A stretch of DNA of 64,000 nucleotides from IMG/VR virus record IMGVR_UViG_3300031707_000008, positions 1-64,000 of that record, one strand, 5' to 3'. The notes under the pieces were generated by a model. It saw only the letters and a list, made by a program, of their open reading frames with translations, was not told the DNA's origin and ran no database searches. Made by a program: the position numbers and the translations under genes. Numbering within the stretch: the stretch's first letter is position 1; each line of letters opens with the position of its first letter. Source of the DNA: a virus. Shown piece by piece: positions 48,485 to 57,544 of this stretch.

Positions 48485-50480
48485 GTTGTATTTGAGTGGT
48501 TTTAAGGGCCTCAAATACGGTTTGATGAACGTTAACGAATTGAAGATTAACTTTGACGAAATCCCTGAAGGGTTGTGTGCAATTGTGGGTGAAAATGGTT
48601 GTGGAAAAACAACCATCATGGACAATTGTCAACCATACGTGACGTTACCTTCGCGGGTTGGGAAATTGTCAGAACACGTAATAGGTGAAGGTGTACGCGA
48701 TTTGGAGTTTACGGTTGGTGCAAAAACTTATCGCTCGATTATACGTGTTTCGGAAAAAGGAAAACATGATGTAGAATTGTCGTGTGATGGTGAATCGTTA
48801 ACAAAATCATATCGAGAGTATGAGGAGAGACTCGAGAAACTTCTTGGGCCCCTTGAAGTGTTTCTCGCAGGAGTTTTTTGCGCGCAAAAGCGTGTACTTT
48901 TTGGGCAGATGGAACGTGGAACGCGCAAGGAGTTATTCTTTCATCTTTATGATTTACGCAAGTATTTGAAGTGGTTCGAAGACTTGGGGAATTTACAAGG
49001 GTTGTTGACAACGTACATTTCGTTGCTGGATGGAGCGATTGCAAGTACACGTGATCGTTTAAGCAACAAAATCGCACAATTGCCAACGTATAACGTTCAC
49101 CCAGCAAAGAGTGCAACTTCTCGCGTGTTTTTAGATACGGCGGATGCGTTACACAAACGCCAAAGTGTAGTGAACAACCTAGAGAAGAATTCTACATTAC
49201 TTGAAGAATTACAACGTAGTTTGAGTGAGACGATTGCAGAAAAGATTTCTATAGATACGCGAGTAAATTACTACAGAGAAACTTTATTGAGTTTGTCGAA
49301 CGAAGAGAACGTCTTGCTTTCGCAGATACTTAGTGTTGGGGAACTTGAACTTTGGACGGAAGATGCTCTTCGTGGAGTGCGTGTTTCTTTGGATGAATTG
49401 TCGCGATTACAAACGTTACAAGCACAATTGCGCGACCGTTTAGCGAATGCTGCGATTGCAGAGAGTGTACCATGTGTTCGGACGACGTATGCAGATGCTT
49501 GTCCGTTGTTGGAGAAGTTTCTTGTAGAAGGTTCGAAGGCTTCCTTGGAAGAAACATGGAAGGAAACGACAGAGAAGATTGATGCCTTACTAAAAGAACG
49601 CGACCGCTGGAATACTTATTTGACAACGGTCTCACTTTTAAAATCAACTCAGGACAAGCAAGCGCGTTTGACGCAAGTGCGGGAACGCATATCGTCTGGC
49701 CAAAAGTTTTTTGAAGAGGCACAATCTAAGCAATGTGAACTTATACTTAAGTTGACGACTTTGAACGAACGCGTTGAGTCCTTGCGTGAGGACTTCACAG
49801 TTCTGTCTAGTGCGCGAATGGAATTGTCCGAAACCTCACAAATTTTCACGAGATTACGTAAAGAACTTGATTTGTTTTTCGATGGTACTTTGGAAATTGA
49901 ACGTTTGAACCAAGAAGTACGCGATTTCAACAAGGCGTTGATATTGGCACACGCGCGACTTTTGGATGTTTTGTCTTTGAAGGACGCTTGTGGGAAAAAC
50001 GGTATTCCGGCACTTGAATTGGATGCGGCGGGGGAAGAATTTGCCTCGATTGCGAATACGTTGCTAGAAGAGTTTGGTTATCGTTTATGGTTGACTACAC
50101 TGAAAAGGAATCGTGATGGTTCTCTTGCGGAAGATTTTTCTGTGCAAGTTTCCCATGGGGATGGGGTCGTAACACCCTTACAATGGCTTTCTGGAGGAGA
50201 AGCGGTTTGGGTTGAAGCGGCTATCGCTGTAGCTGTACAAATTGTGCATTGTCGCCGGGCAGTTGCGCCGTTCGCTACTGCGTTTATCGATGAATTTGAC
50301 GGGAGTCTTTCCCACGAGAATCGCGTAAAATATTATAGATTGTTGCGTCTTGCTCATGATTTAACAAATCGCCGTCATACGTTCGTGATAACGCAAGACA
50401 GAACTTTAGCATCTATGCTTGGCAACGCGTTAATTTGTGAACCCGGTGGCGTGCGAATTTCAACTTTACCCGTGAGGTAA
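48471..50480 (+). CDS. Rad50/SbcC-like ATPase (T4 gp46-like)
   Basis: A 669-residue SMC-type ATPase. ATG 48471 follows CCGGAGGGACCAG. IVGENGCGKTTIMD is Walker A, a long coiled coil follows, and QWLSGGEAVWVEAAIAVAVQIV (signature) and FIDEFDGSLSH (Walker B) close the head. The middle has CVRTTYADACP instead of a clear CxxC zinc hook. Partner of the Mre11-like nuclease. Confidence 0.88.
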   Translation: MRLRKLYLSGFKGLKYGLMNVNELKINFDEIPEGLCAIVGENGCGKTTIMDNCQPYVTLPSRVGKLSEHVIGEGVRDLEFTVGAKTYRSIIRVSEKGKHDVELSCDGESLTKSYREYEERLEKLLGPLEVFLAGVFCAQKRVLFGQMERGTRKELFFHLYDLRKYLKWFEDLGNLQGLLTTYISLLDGAIASTRDRLSNKIAQLPTYNVHPAKSATSRVFLDTADALHKRQSVVNNLEKNSTLLEELQRSLSETIAEKISIDTRVNYYRETLLSLSNEENVLLSQILSVGELELWTEDALRGVRVSLDELSRLQTLQAQLRDRLANAAIAESVPCVRTTYADACPLLEKFLVEGSKASLEETWKETTEKIDALLKERDRWNTYLTTVSLLKSTQDKQARLTQVRERISSGQKFFEEAQSKQCELILKLTTLNERVESLREDFTVLSSARMELSETSQIFTRLRKELDLFFDGTLEIERLNQEVRDFNKALILAHARLLDVLSLKDACGKNGIPALELDAAGEEFASIANTLLEEFGYRLWLTTLKRNRDGSLAEDFSVQVSHGDGVVTPLQWLSGGEAVWVEAAIAVAVQIVHCRRAVAPFATAFIDEFDGSLSHENRVKYYRLLRLAHDLTNRRHTFVITQDRTLASMLGNALICEPGGVRISTLPVR

Positions 50481-50484
50481 ATAA

Positions 50485-51744
50485 GTGAGAAAACGTGGAG
50501 GAATTCCTTCGAATGTTGATGCACGTGAACGACTTTTAACGAAGGCGGTTGAGTTCGTAAGAACTTGTAGAGGTGCCGCATTCAAGATAAATCAAGAACG
50601 GTTTGAACGGTTCGCTACAACGGACAGAAATACCATCAGGAAGCACTTTACCTCTTTCGCGGGGATGATAGTGGAAGCCTTGATGGAGAATCAGGATGCG
50701 ATTGAGGCAATATCTGGGGAGAATCGCTTTTATTCATCTGTGTTGAAACAATTGTTGAAAGAACGTGGGTCGGCGAATCGTTTGATTGCTGCAGTTGAAG
50801 AACGTTTATGCGCGGCGAAGTTTGCGACAGTAGATCCGCCACATCCTCGGGCAGTTCGTGCGGGATCGGAGTTGGTGTTTTTTCTGTTGATGTCTGATCA
50901 TCATATAGGAAGTTTCGTGTCTTCACCGGATACGGCGGGTTTGGAAGTATATAACTTTGGTGTATATCAAAAGCGTTTGGATACACTACTCGATCGTGTT
51001 TTGCTTTTCAAATCCCTTCACAGTTCTCATTCGGTTGTGAGAAAGATTATTCTTCCGGTATTGGGTGACGTTGTGGAAGGTGCCAATATTTACGCGACGC
51101 AAGCTTACGAAGTGGATCGTGTGGTTGTCGATCAAGTATTTTCAGGACTTGAATTGTGGCATCAGTTTTTGTTGAAACTTTGTGCGGAGTTCGAGGTGGT
51201 AGAGTTGTTTTGTGTTTGGGGCAATCATGGAAGACTTGGTAAAGAACACCCAACACGCGTGAATTGGGATTATGTTTTTTATCGTTTCTTGCAAAACTTG
51301 TTTAGGGAGAAGCAATCTAATTTGAGAATTTACGTTTCGGAAACGCCCTTTATGATCTTTCGCGAAGGAGAGAAGCATTTTTACTTGCATCACGGAGATA
51401 ATGTACAACGGTATGTTTCTTTGCCCTTTTACGGACTGGATAGAATGGCTCGGCGTTTAAGTGGACTTTTTCGTGTATTTTTGGATTACGTAATGATTGG
51501 GCACTTTCACCAACCCGCGACATTACCTTTCACTTATGGTAAAATGTTTATAAATGGTAGTATGCGGGGGACGTCTCAGTTTGCGATTGAACGTTTGACT
51601 GAAGGAGGAATCCCTTCGCAAACATTGTTGACTTTTCATGCGCAACAAGGTGTAACAGGAATACACGAGTTAGTTCTAAGCACTCAACCGAAGTTGCGTG
51701 CGAATGCTCGGGGAATTTTTACAAAAACTTCACGTGGGAGTTGA
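50485..51744 (+). CDS. HTH-fused metallophosphoesterase
   Basis: A 419-residue protein (GTG start after GAGGTAAATAA). The first 60 residues (RERLLTKAVEFVRTC..TTDRNTIRKHF) resemble a helix-turn-helix. From about residue 130 calcineurin-like motifs follow: LMSDHHIGS, GDVVEGANI, WGNHGRLG, HHGDNVQRY and GHFHQPATL. Such phage enzymes lie among replication genes; their substrate, DNA or nucleotide, is unknown. Confidence 0.8.
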   Translation: MRKRGGIPSNVDARERLLTKAVEFVRTCRGAAFKINQERFERFATTDRNTIRKHFTSFAGMIVEALMENQDAIEAISGENRFYSSVLKQLLKERGSANRLIAAVEERLCAAKFATVDPPHPRAVRAGSELVFFLLMSDHHIGSFVSSPDTAGLEVYNFGVYQKRLDTLLDRVLLFKSLHSSHSVVRKIILPVLGDVVEGANIYATQAYEVDRVVVDQVFSGLELWHQFLLKLCAEFEVVELFCVWGNHGRLGKEHPTRVNWDYVFYRFLQNLFREKQSNLRIYVSETPFMIFREGEKHFYLHHGDNVQRYVSLPFYGLDRMARRLSGLFRVFLDYVMIGHFHQPATLPFTYGKMFINGSMRGTSQFAIERLTEGGIPSQTLLTFHAQQGVTGIHELVLSTQPKLRANARGIFTKTSRGS

Positions 51745-51746
51745 TT

Positions 51747-52127
51747 ATGAGTAAGTTACCGCGAGATGAAACGACTTGTAAGCAGTTTATAGCGCGTGGA
51801 AATTCTGTCGATTATGCAGAGAAGAAGGCACTGGGGGAATTGTTGGCAATTGTCGAGTTAATGAGGAAAACGTTCAACAAGTTAAATTCGCTTTCACTTG
51901 CGAAGGAATTAGTTTTGCGCGAAGGGGATTTTGGATTATGTTTGTACACTCATTGTGCACCGGGGTGTTACGCGGATGTGATTTTTTCGCCTTCTTCCAA
52001 AGAAGTTCAAGTGGATGTATTCGTTGCAGAAACTCGTGAAAAAATTGCCTCGAACACATTTCTTCCTCAGGTGACGGAAGCAGAAATTTTACACTTTATT
52101 GATAAGGTTTTTTGGACGAATACGTGA
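51747..52127 (+). CDS. Hypothetical protein, 126 aa
   Basis: ATG 51747 follows GGGAGTTGATT. The protein has a helical first half (DYAEKKALGELLAIVELMRKTFNKLNSLSLAKELV) and a strand-rich second half (YADVIFSPSSKEVQVDVFVAET). It sits between a phosphoesterase and the replicative helicase and may take part in replication; no family recognised. Confidence 0.65.
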   Translation: MSKLPRDETTCKQFIARGNSVDYAEKKALGELLAIVELMRKTFNKLNSLSLAKELVLREGDFGLCLYTHCAPGCYADVIFSPSSKEVQVDVFVAETREKIASNTFLPQVTEAEILHFIDKVFWTNT

Positions 52128-52134
52128 GGTGTGT

Positions 52135-53397
52135 GTGGAATTTACACTGGATTTTCAACGCAAAATTTTAGCGTGTCTTTATCGTCTTCCTGTATTTATG
52201 CAACAAAATTGTACTTTGGTGTCAGAAGGGATGTTTGACGCGGCAACGTATTCACTTTTGTCTACAGTGTTGACGACTTTTTGGAATGAGCATACTGTTC
52301 TTCCCTCGAAGACGTCAATCTTGCAAGTGTTAACCAATGCGGGGCAGGCTTCTGGAACTATTGAGGGTATAAGTTCTTTGTTGGACGAATTGGATAAAGA
52401 GAATTTGGAAGATATTGTCTTTGTCGAACAACAAATCTCGATATTTGCTCGCGTTCAAGCGATTGTTAGAGCTATTGAGGAGAATAATCGTTTGTTAACT
52501 GTAGGCGAAGTAGAAGACTTTCAGAGTATTCTACAAAAAGCCTTTCTAGTAGGAACCCACCGCGAATTTGGGATTGATTTCTTTGATCATGAACCTGAGT
52601 TTGAAGAAGATATTGTTAATGCCGTCCCGACACTGATTCCTCCATTGGATGCGAGAATTGGTTGGGGTTTGTTGCCGGGCGAATTGGGTGTGTGGTTAGG
52701 TGATACTGGGATGGGGAAAACTCATGCATTGATTCACTGCGCGAAGGCGGGAGTGTATTTTCGCAAGAACGTTGTGATGTACACGTTCGAAATGTCGCAT
52801 GAGCAATTGGTGGTGCGTTTATCTTCAAGTTTTATTGGTGTTCCCCCGCAACAGTTGCGTTTTTCTCGTGCGAAGTTGAGAGCATTCCGGAATCATATGC
52901 GTCTTTGCGCGGGCAAATTGTTAATAAAAGAGTTTCCTATGGGTGGCGCCACTGTGGCACAATTGAAAGAACATTTGTATAGTTTGGATTTTGTTCCGGG
53001 GTTGGTCGTAGTCGATTACGCAGACGTAATGAAACCTACGAAGGATTACGACGATTTGTACCGCACGATTGGTGCGGTATATGAGCAATTGAAAGGTCTC
53101 GCTCAAGAGTTTCATGTTCCTGTTTGGACGGCTTCACAAGCTTCTCGAGAAAGCCGAAAAGTGGAGCAAGTAGATTTAATTCATATCGCGGATTCTTACG
53201 AGAAGGCGCGAAAAGCGGATGTTATCGTTGGAATGTCGCAGAACGAACAGGAGAGACAAGATCACATTATGCGTTTAACTTTAAACAAAAGCCGAAAGTC
53301 CGCTGGTGGAATGACCTTTGAGATTCGACAGGACTACAATCGCATGTTATTTTACAAAATTGATGTGAATACCGCGTCTTTTGCGAATAGGGGATAG
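52135..53397 (+). CDS. DnaB-like replicative helicase
   Basis: A 420-residue RecA-fold protein; GTG 52135 follows GTGAGGTGTGT. GVWLGDTGMGKTH is Walker A, VVMYTFEMSHEQLVVRL the H1a region, PGLVVVDYADVMK Walker B, and WTASQASRESRK the sensor region; LNKSRKSAGG matches the arginine-finger area. The N-terminal 150 residues are helical. The primase follows directly, the normal pairing in phages. Confidence 0.88.
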   Translation: MEFTLDFQRKILACLYRLPVFMQQNCTLVSEGMFDAATYSLLSTVLTTFWNEHTVLPSKTSILQVLTNAGQASGTIEGISSLLDELDKENLEDIVFVEQQISIFARVQAIVRAIEENNRLLTVGEVEDFQSILQKAFLVGTHREFGIDFFDHEPEFEEDIVNAVPTLIPPLDARIGWGLLPGELGVWLGDTGMGKTHALIHCAKAGVYFRKNVVMYTFEMSHEQLVVRLSSSFIGVPPQQLRFSRAKLRAFRNHMRLCAGKLLIKEFPMGGATVAQLKEHLYSLDFVPGLVVVDYADVMKPTKDYDDLYRTIGAVYEQLKGLAQEFHVPVWTASQASRESRKVEQVDLIHIADSYEKARKADVIVGMSQNEQERQDHIMRLTLNKSRKSAGGMTFEIRQDYNRMLFYKIDVNTASFANRG

Positions 53398-53401
53398 TTT
53401 G

Positions 53402-54382
53402 ATGTCAAACTTTTCGCGTGGGGCGGCTAGGACGATGCATGAGTATTTAGAAACTCTCCCAGGATTTCATACGCAAACTGGTGAAGAAGTTTCTATAAAT
53501 TGCTTGAAGCGTAATTGTGGTGACGTACGTTCTCACTTATGGTTTAACACACAGATAGGTTTGGGGTATTGTTATAAGTGCCGTAGTCGGTGGAGTATGA
53601 CTACAGTTATTCAAGTTATCGAAGGTCTCCCTCGCCCACCCGCGTTGATGCGGGCGAAGCAGTTGGGATTTGTTGAAAATCCTTTGTTGCGCCCGCGTCT
53701 CGAGGAGACGGACTTGGATAAATTTACTTTACCTCAAAGTGTTGATCTTGAAAAGTTGGGTTTTATGAAAGCCGCTTGGAATGAGATAGCACGAACGTAC
53801 TTGCACAATCGTGGTGTATCTTATCAGCAAATGTGGGAGTTTAATATTCAATTTGGGATTAATGGCAAGTATCGCGGACGGATTGGTTTCCCGATTGAAA
53901 TGTTTGGGAGGTGTCGGGGTTTCGTTAGTCGTGATTTAGCACCAAAGGGTTCTTGGCGAATAATGTCTGGACTCTCACGCGATAGTGTGATTTATAACTT
54001 TGATGTTTGTCGGAATTCTTTGCATATAGTTTTAGTTGAAGGACCCTTCGATGTGATTCATATGCCGTTTGTTGCTGGTGGTTTGCTTTCTAATAACATT
54101 TCTGACAAACAAATCGCGTTATTGCGTTGTAGCAAAGTCGAAACTGTTTACGTCATGCTCGATAGCGATGCCGGACCAGAGGCAGCTGGTGTTTGTCGGA
54201 AATTGTTACCTTATTTTCACGTAATGTTGTGCCCTATTAAGGGTGATCCGACAGATGTGCCTCAAGAACGCTTGCGAACTCTTTTGCGTTGTGCGAAACC
54301 TTATGATATAAAAGAGTCGTTTAATTTCGTAGCAACTTCGCTGCGAGAAAGGGTGTTTGGCCATGCCGCTGTTCATAAATGA
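53402..54382 (+). CDS. DNA primase with TOPRIM domain
   Basis: A 326-residue protein; ATG 53402 follows GGGATAGTTTG. A zinc finger (CLKRNCG ... CYKC) lies at about residues 30-65. The TOPRIM domain follows: IVLVEGPFDVIHM (catalytic Glu) and VYVMLDSDAGPEAAG (DxD). It makes RNA primers for phage replication with the helicase encoded upstream. Its 3' end overlaps QueE. Confidence 0.85.
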   Translation: MSNFSRGAARTMHEYLETLPGFHTQTGEEVSINCLKRNCGDVRSHLWFNTQIGLGYCYKCRSRWSMTTVIQVIEGLPRPPALMRAKQLGFVENPLLRPRLEETDLDKFTLPQSVDLEKLGFMKAAWNEIARTYLHNRGVSYQQMWEFNIQFGINGKYRGRIGFPIEMFGRCRGFVSRDLAPKGSWRIMSGLSRDSVIYNFDVCRNSLHIVLVEGPFDVIHMPFVAGGLLSNNISDKQIALLRCSKVETVYVMLDSDAGPEAAGVCRKLLPYFHVMLCPIKGDPTDVPQERLRTLLRCAKPYDIKESFNFVATSLRERVFGHAAVHK

Positions 54383-55076
54383 AATTTTCGATAGCTTCCA
54401 GGGTGAGGGAATTCATGCTGGTAGATTTTGTACGTTCGTGAGATTCGAAGGATGCTCCGTGGGTTGCCCCTGGTGTGACACAAAATATGCCGCACGATAT
54501 CATACGGGTTGCGTTACCCCCCCGGAAGACATCGAGAAAGGATGTTTGCCTTTTGTAGTACTAACTGGTGGTGAACCACTTGAGCAAGATTTAAAGTCAC
54601 TTGACTACTTGTGTGGAGTCTTGTTGAATACGGGGCATCAAGTTTGTATTGAAACAGCGGGACACATTTTATTTCCCCACGCAACTTGCAACTTACGCGC
54701 AGTTGATGGTATTGGTGTTTCTCCTAAAGTAGGTTTTTGGTTGGACATGAAAGTTAAACAAGCCATCCTTCGTTGGAACAACTATCATGTCTTGTACGAT
54801 ATTCCCGTGTGGTTTAAGTTCGTGGTTGACTCTCTGGAGGATGTTTATCACGTAATTGAAGTGTTAAAACCTCTACAGAAAATTATGTGTACTGGAAAGT
54901 GCCCTTTTATTTTGCAACCTCAAGGTTTGCGTAGCATCCCGGAAATAAAACGCTTGCAGTTGCAGATAGTGCGTGACTTGCGTGTGAAGAGTTTCGTGAA
55001 ACAAAGTGGATTCGATATACGTTTGTTGCCACAACAACACAGATTATTGTGGGGTCGCGGAAAAAGGGGTGTTTAA
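54363..55076 (+). CDS. queE: QueE, 7-carboxy-7-deazaguanine synthase
   Basis: A 237-residue radical SAM protein; ATG 54363 (AGGGTG upstream; TTG 54357 in frame). NEIFDSFQGEGIHAGRFCTFVRFEGCSVGCPWCDTKY carries the QueE start and the Cys cluster, and VVLTGGEPL the SAM-binding GGE. It turns 6-carboxytetrahydropterin into 7-carboxy-7-deazaguanine, between QueD and QueC. It lies 13 kb from the other queuosine genes, inside the replication block. Confidence 0.9.
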   Translation: MPLFINEIFDSFQGEGIHAGRFCTFVRFEGCSVGCPWCDTKYAARYHTGCVTPPEDIEKGCLPFVVLTGGEPLEQDLKSLDYLCGVLLNTGHQVCIETAGHILFPHATCNLRAVDGIGVSPKVGFWLDMKVKQAILRWNNYHVLYDIPVWFKFVVDSLEDVYHVIEVLKPLQKIMCTGKCPFILQPQGLRSIPEIKRLQLQIVRDLRVKSFVKQSGFDIRLLPQQHRLLWGRGKRGV

Positions 55077-55570
55077 TGCAAGAAGTGCAAACACCGAATA
55101 ACTTTACGTCAGTTGCGTTACGTTTTTGGGACAAACCTAAAATTTTACGTATTTTCTTTATAGCTTGGCATGTCCATACTCACACCAACGAAGAAATACA
55201 CGAACTGGATGTTATCCTCAAAGTTGCCGTAGAGAGAGTTTTCGAAAAAGTTCGTGATCGTTGTATTGCACCCGTAAAACGTTGGAGCGAAATGCAACAC
55301 AAGGAAGATAACTTCTCTTATTTCATGTTTGATGCAGATTCCTTGAATTGTACTCACTTGTTTGAGAATATGCTTTTTCGTGCAGCGTTACGGAAGAAGA
55401 GTGCATTATTAGATTTTCACAACTTCCGCGATATAGGTTTCGAGATTCGTGAAGCAGTCTCCGCAACAACACATGTCCCGGTAGATTATACGGTTCGCGT
55501 GCGACTTGTACGTTTTATGCCTCCCGTTGTTTTTTCTCGTGAAGATGTGAAGAGATGGCAAAATGGGTAG
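55076..55570 (+). CDS. Hypothetical protein, 164 aa
   Basis: ATG 55076 overlaps the QueE stop (TAATG) and follows AAGGGGTGTTTA. The middle has FFIAWHVHTHTNEEIHELDVILKVAVERVFEKV, with spaced His that could bind metal, and the C-terminus is strand-rich (VPVDYTVRVRLVRFMPPVVF). The tight coupling with QueE may indicate a partner role. No family recognised. Confidence 0.65.
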   Translation: MQEVQTPNNFTSVALRFWDKPKILRIFFIAWHVHTHTNEEIHELDVILKVAVERVFEKVRDRCIAPVKRWSEMQHKEDNFSYFMFDADSLNCTHLFENMLFRAALRKKSALLDFHNFRDIGFEIREAVSATTHVPVDYTVRVRLVRFMPPVVFSREDVKRWQNG

Positions 55571-56123
55571 AGGAAGAACACGTATTTGTGGGAATTGTGC
55601 TGCATGGGAACGTTTGGGTGAAGGATGTATATGGGGAAGGTGTATTAACGATAACGTTCTTGCACACGTGTTAGATAGGCGAGTATTTTATCATGAACAG
55701 ATGCTCCGATGTGCTTTCTTCAAGAACGCTAGTGATCGCGAAGCGATTGCGACGTCTCACCTCAAAAAGCATTTTGCGAGTGAGGATTTGATTTCTTTGC
55801 GTGAACTTCAGCAAGTATCTCATACGCATGCATTGGTGAAGCATTTTTGGGAAGACTCGCTTGATACGATTCCTACTAAGTTGGCATTAATTCATTCTGA
55901 AGTCTCGGAAGCGCTTGAAGAATTTCGTTGTGGGGGGGAATTGAGGGGTTTTACCCTTGGAATCGATGGTAAACCAGAAGGGTTTTCAATAGAGTTAGCT
56001 GATATCATAATTCGTGTTGCTGATTTAGCAGAACACTTCGGGATTGATTTGACGGATGCAGTTCGCGTGAAAACTACTTTTAACTTTACTCGTCCCACAC
56101 GTCACGGGGGCAAGAAACTATGA
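55563..56123 (+). CDS. MazG-like NTP pyrophosphohydrolase
   Basis: A 186-residue protein. Residues 1-60 hold Cys pairs (ICGNCAAWERLGEGCIWGRC), a small zinc-like module. From about residue 90, KLALIHSEVSEALEEFR, SIELADIIIRVADLAEHFGIDL and TFNFTRPTRHGGKK match the MazG metal-binding EExxD-type helices. It may hydrolyse unwanted nucleotides or ppGpp-like signals, and fits the nucleotide-modification lifestyle. Confidence 0.8.
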   Translation: MGRGRTRICGNCAAWERLGEGCIWGRCINDNVLAHVLDRRVFYHEQMLRCAFFKNASDREAIATSHLKKHFASEDLISLRELQQVSHTHALVKHFWEDSLDTIPTKLALIHSEVSEALEEFRCGGELRGFTLGIDGKPEGFSIELADIIIRVADLAEHFGIDLTDAVRVKTTFNFTRPTRHGGKKL

Positions 56124-56716
56124 AAAAAAAAGCGTTGCGTGTAGTTACCTCCAAGAAGAAACGTCTGCTGAATAAGAATCCTGTGGAAGACTTGTTGAAA
56201 CGACACATCCTTTTTGTCCCAGATGACATTTCCGCGAGTTCGTGTGCACAACTCTTGAAAGAATTGATAGCAATAGCTACCTCGCGTTGTAGGCGGGATG
56301 TACATTTATTTGTGTGTAGTTCTGGCGGGCAGGTTGATATTTCTCGCGCTCTTGTTGAGGTCTTACTCGCAATGCCGCAGAAAGTTGTGACTTATGGAAT
56401 TGGAACAGTTTGTTCTGCAGCGTTGACGATCTTTCTCGCGGGCAAGGAACGTATTACACTTCCCAGTACGATTTTCTTGTTGCACCAATTTTCTTGGGGG
56501 GAGGCTCACGTGAAATATCACGAGTTGGTGGGTCGTCGCGAAATTGAGGATACTGTTTACAAGTTGACGGAAGAGTATTACTATGCTCGTACTCGTAGTG
56601 ATCTTGTTCGGGTTTTGTGTAGGGAAAAGACAGATAAATGGTTTACAGGGAAGCAGGCTTTTACGTGGAATATCGCAACGAAGTTGGTTGATCACTTAAC
56701 GATTCCTCAAGTGTAA
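56120..56716 (+). CDS. ClpP-like serine protease
   Basis: A 198-residue protein with an ATGA overlap. VHLFVCSSGGQVDISRALVEVL corresponds to the ClpP oxyanion loop, GIGTVCSAALTIFLAGKERI to the catalytic Ser region (SAALTIFL), and STIFLLHQFSW to the catalytic His (HQ). The basic N-terminal 25 residues are extra. It could be a prohead or regulatory protease, but head genes already have their own; function in this block is open. Confidence 0.8.
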   Translation: MKKKALRVVTSKKKRLLNKNPVEDLLKRHILFVPDDISASSCAQLLKELIAIATSRCRRDVHLFVCSSGGQVDISRALVEVLLAMPQKVVTYGIGTVCSAALTIFLAGKERITLPSTIFLLHQFSWGEAHVKYHELVGRREIEDTVYKLTEEYYYARTRSDLVRVLCREKTDKWFTGKQAFTWNIATKLVDHLTIPQV

Positions 56717-56811
56717 GTTGTTAGAAAGGAATGAAGCAATTCTATTGCAACACTGAAGAATAGGGTTGCTACTACCTCACAGATGAAAAGGTATTTCGAT
56801 AAAAAATTTAC

Positions 56812-56840
56812 TTGATTTTTGGATTGGCATATCGTATATT
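56812..56840 (+). promoter_or_regulatory. Sigma-70-type promoter before sigma-like gene
   Basis: TTGATT at 56812-56817, 17 nt, TATATT at 56835-56840. The stretch TTTACTTGATTTTTG is shared with the promoter at 3599. It gives the sigma-like gene its own transcript. A short frame (MKEHVNLRGDCETE) starts near 56860 and overlaps the ribosome site of that gene, so it may be a leader peptide. Confidence 0.7.
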
Positions 56841-56890
56841 ATTATTGAAGGCAAGCGAAATGAAAGAACACGTAAATCTGCGAGGTGATT

Positions 56891-57460
56891 GTGAAACAGA
56901 ATGAAGTTTCTGAGAAGAAGTTCGAAGAGGCTTTGAAGGAATTGCAAGGTTTGATAGTGTGGCAGGCAAAGAGATTTCAACCAAGTTTGTACAGTTTAGG
57001 TGCAGAACTTGATGATCTTATTCAAGTTGGCAAGATTGTATTACTTCGTGCCATGAGAACTTACTCTGAGGGGCATAAGGCGTCTTTTCGAACGTGGTTT
57101 ACGCAATGTCTCGAAAATGAATTTCGCGAAATGGCGGATTCGGCAAAAGTTCGACAACGCGTTGCTTTTTACGAAGATATTTCGCCTTTGTGTATGGGGA
57201 TGACTTCACAACCCGTTGGGGATGAACATCTTTACGTCGAAGAGATATCGGCACGATTAAGTCAGAAGGCGCGTTCAATTTTTATGTGTCTTGTTAGACC
57301 GTCTATGGAGTTTATGGAGTTTGTACTTGAACGTAAGGCGGGAAGAAGTCTGGTAACGGTAAATCAAATCGACATTGCTGAGTTTCTTCACTTGTCTGAC
57401 GTTTGTGTGGGCGACTACATGAAAGAAGTTCGTAAAGTTTCTTTGGAGATTTTAACATGA
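56891..57460 (+). CDS. Sigma-70-like RNA polymerase factor
   Basis: A 189-residue protein; GTG 56891 follows GCGAGGTGATT. LIVWQAKRFQPSLYSLGAELDDLIQVGKIVLLRAMRTYSEGHKASFRTWFTQCLENEFRE corresponds to sigma region 2 (core binding, -10 contact helix). The C-terminal part (VNQIDIAEFLHLSDVCVGDYMKEVRK) resembles region 4 HTH. It may redirect host polymerase to late promoters; it has its own promoter. Region 3 is missing, as in many compact phage or ECF-type factors. Confidence 0.75.
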   Translation: MKQNEVSEKKFEEALKELQGLIVWQAKRFQPSLYSLGAELDDLIQVGKIVLLRAMRTYSEGHKASFRTWFTQCLENEFREMADSAKVRQRVAFYEDISPLCMGMTSQPVGDEHLYVEEISARLSQKARSIFMCLVRPSMEFMEFVLERKAGRSLVTVNQIDIAEFLHLSDVCVGDYMKEVRKVSLEILT

Positions 57461-57526
57461 GGGTGTTCCGAGTGGCAACCATCTCGCAGTGGTTGACGCA
57501 TGCCGGACACCCTCACCCTTCGGGGT
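57459..57526 (+). ncRNA. Structured leader between sigma-like and following gene
   Basis: GAGGGTGT (57459-57466) pairs with ACACCCTC (57507-57514), enclosing CAACCA/TGGTTG (57476-57481 with 57490-57495). A second hairpin, ACCC-TTCG-GGGT (57515-57526), with a UUCG tetraloop, ends just before TTTAAGGAGG, the ribosome site of the next gene. No T-run follows, so it is a leader rather than a terminator. Sequence differs from the 15004/63634 elements, but location is equivalent. Confidence 0.6.
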
Positions 57527-57544
57527 TTAAGGAGGTGTGTTCGC

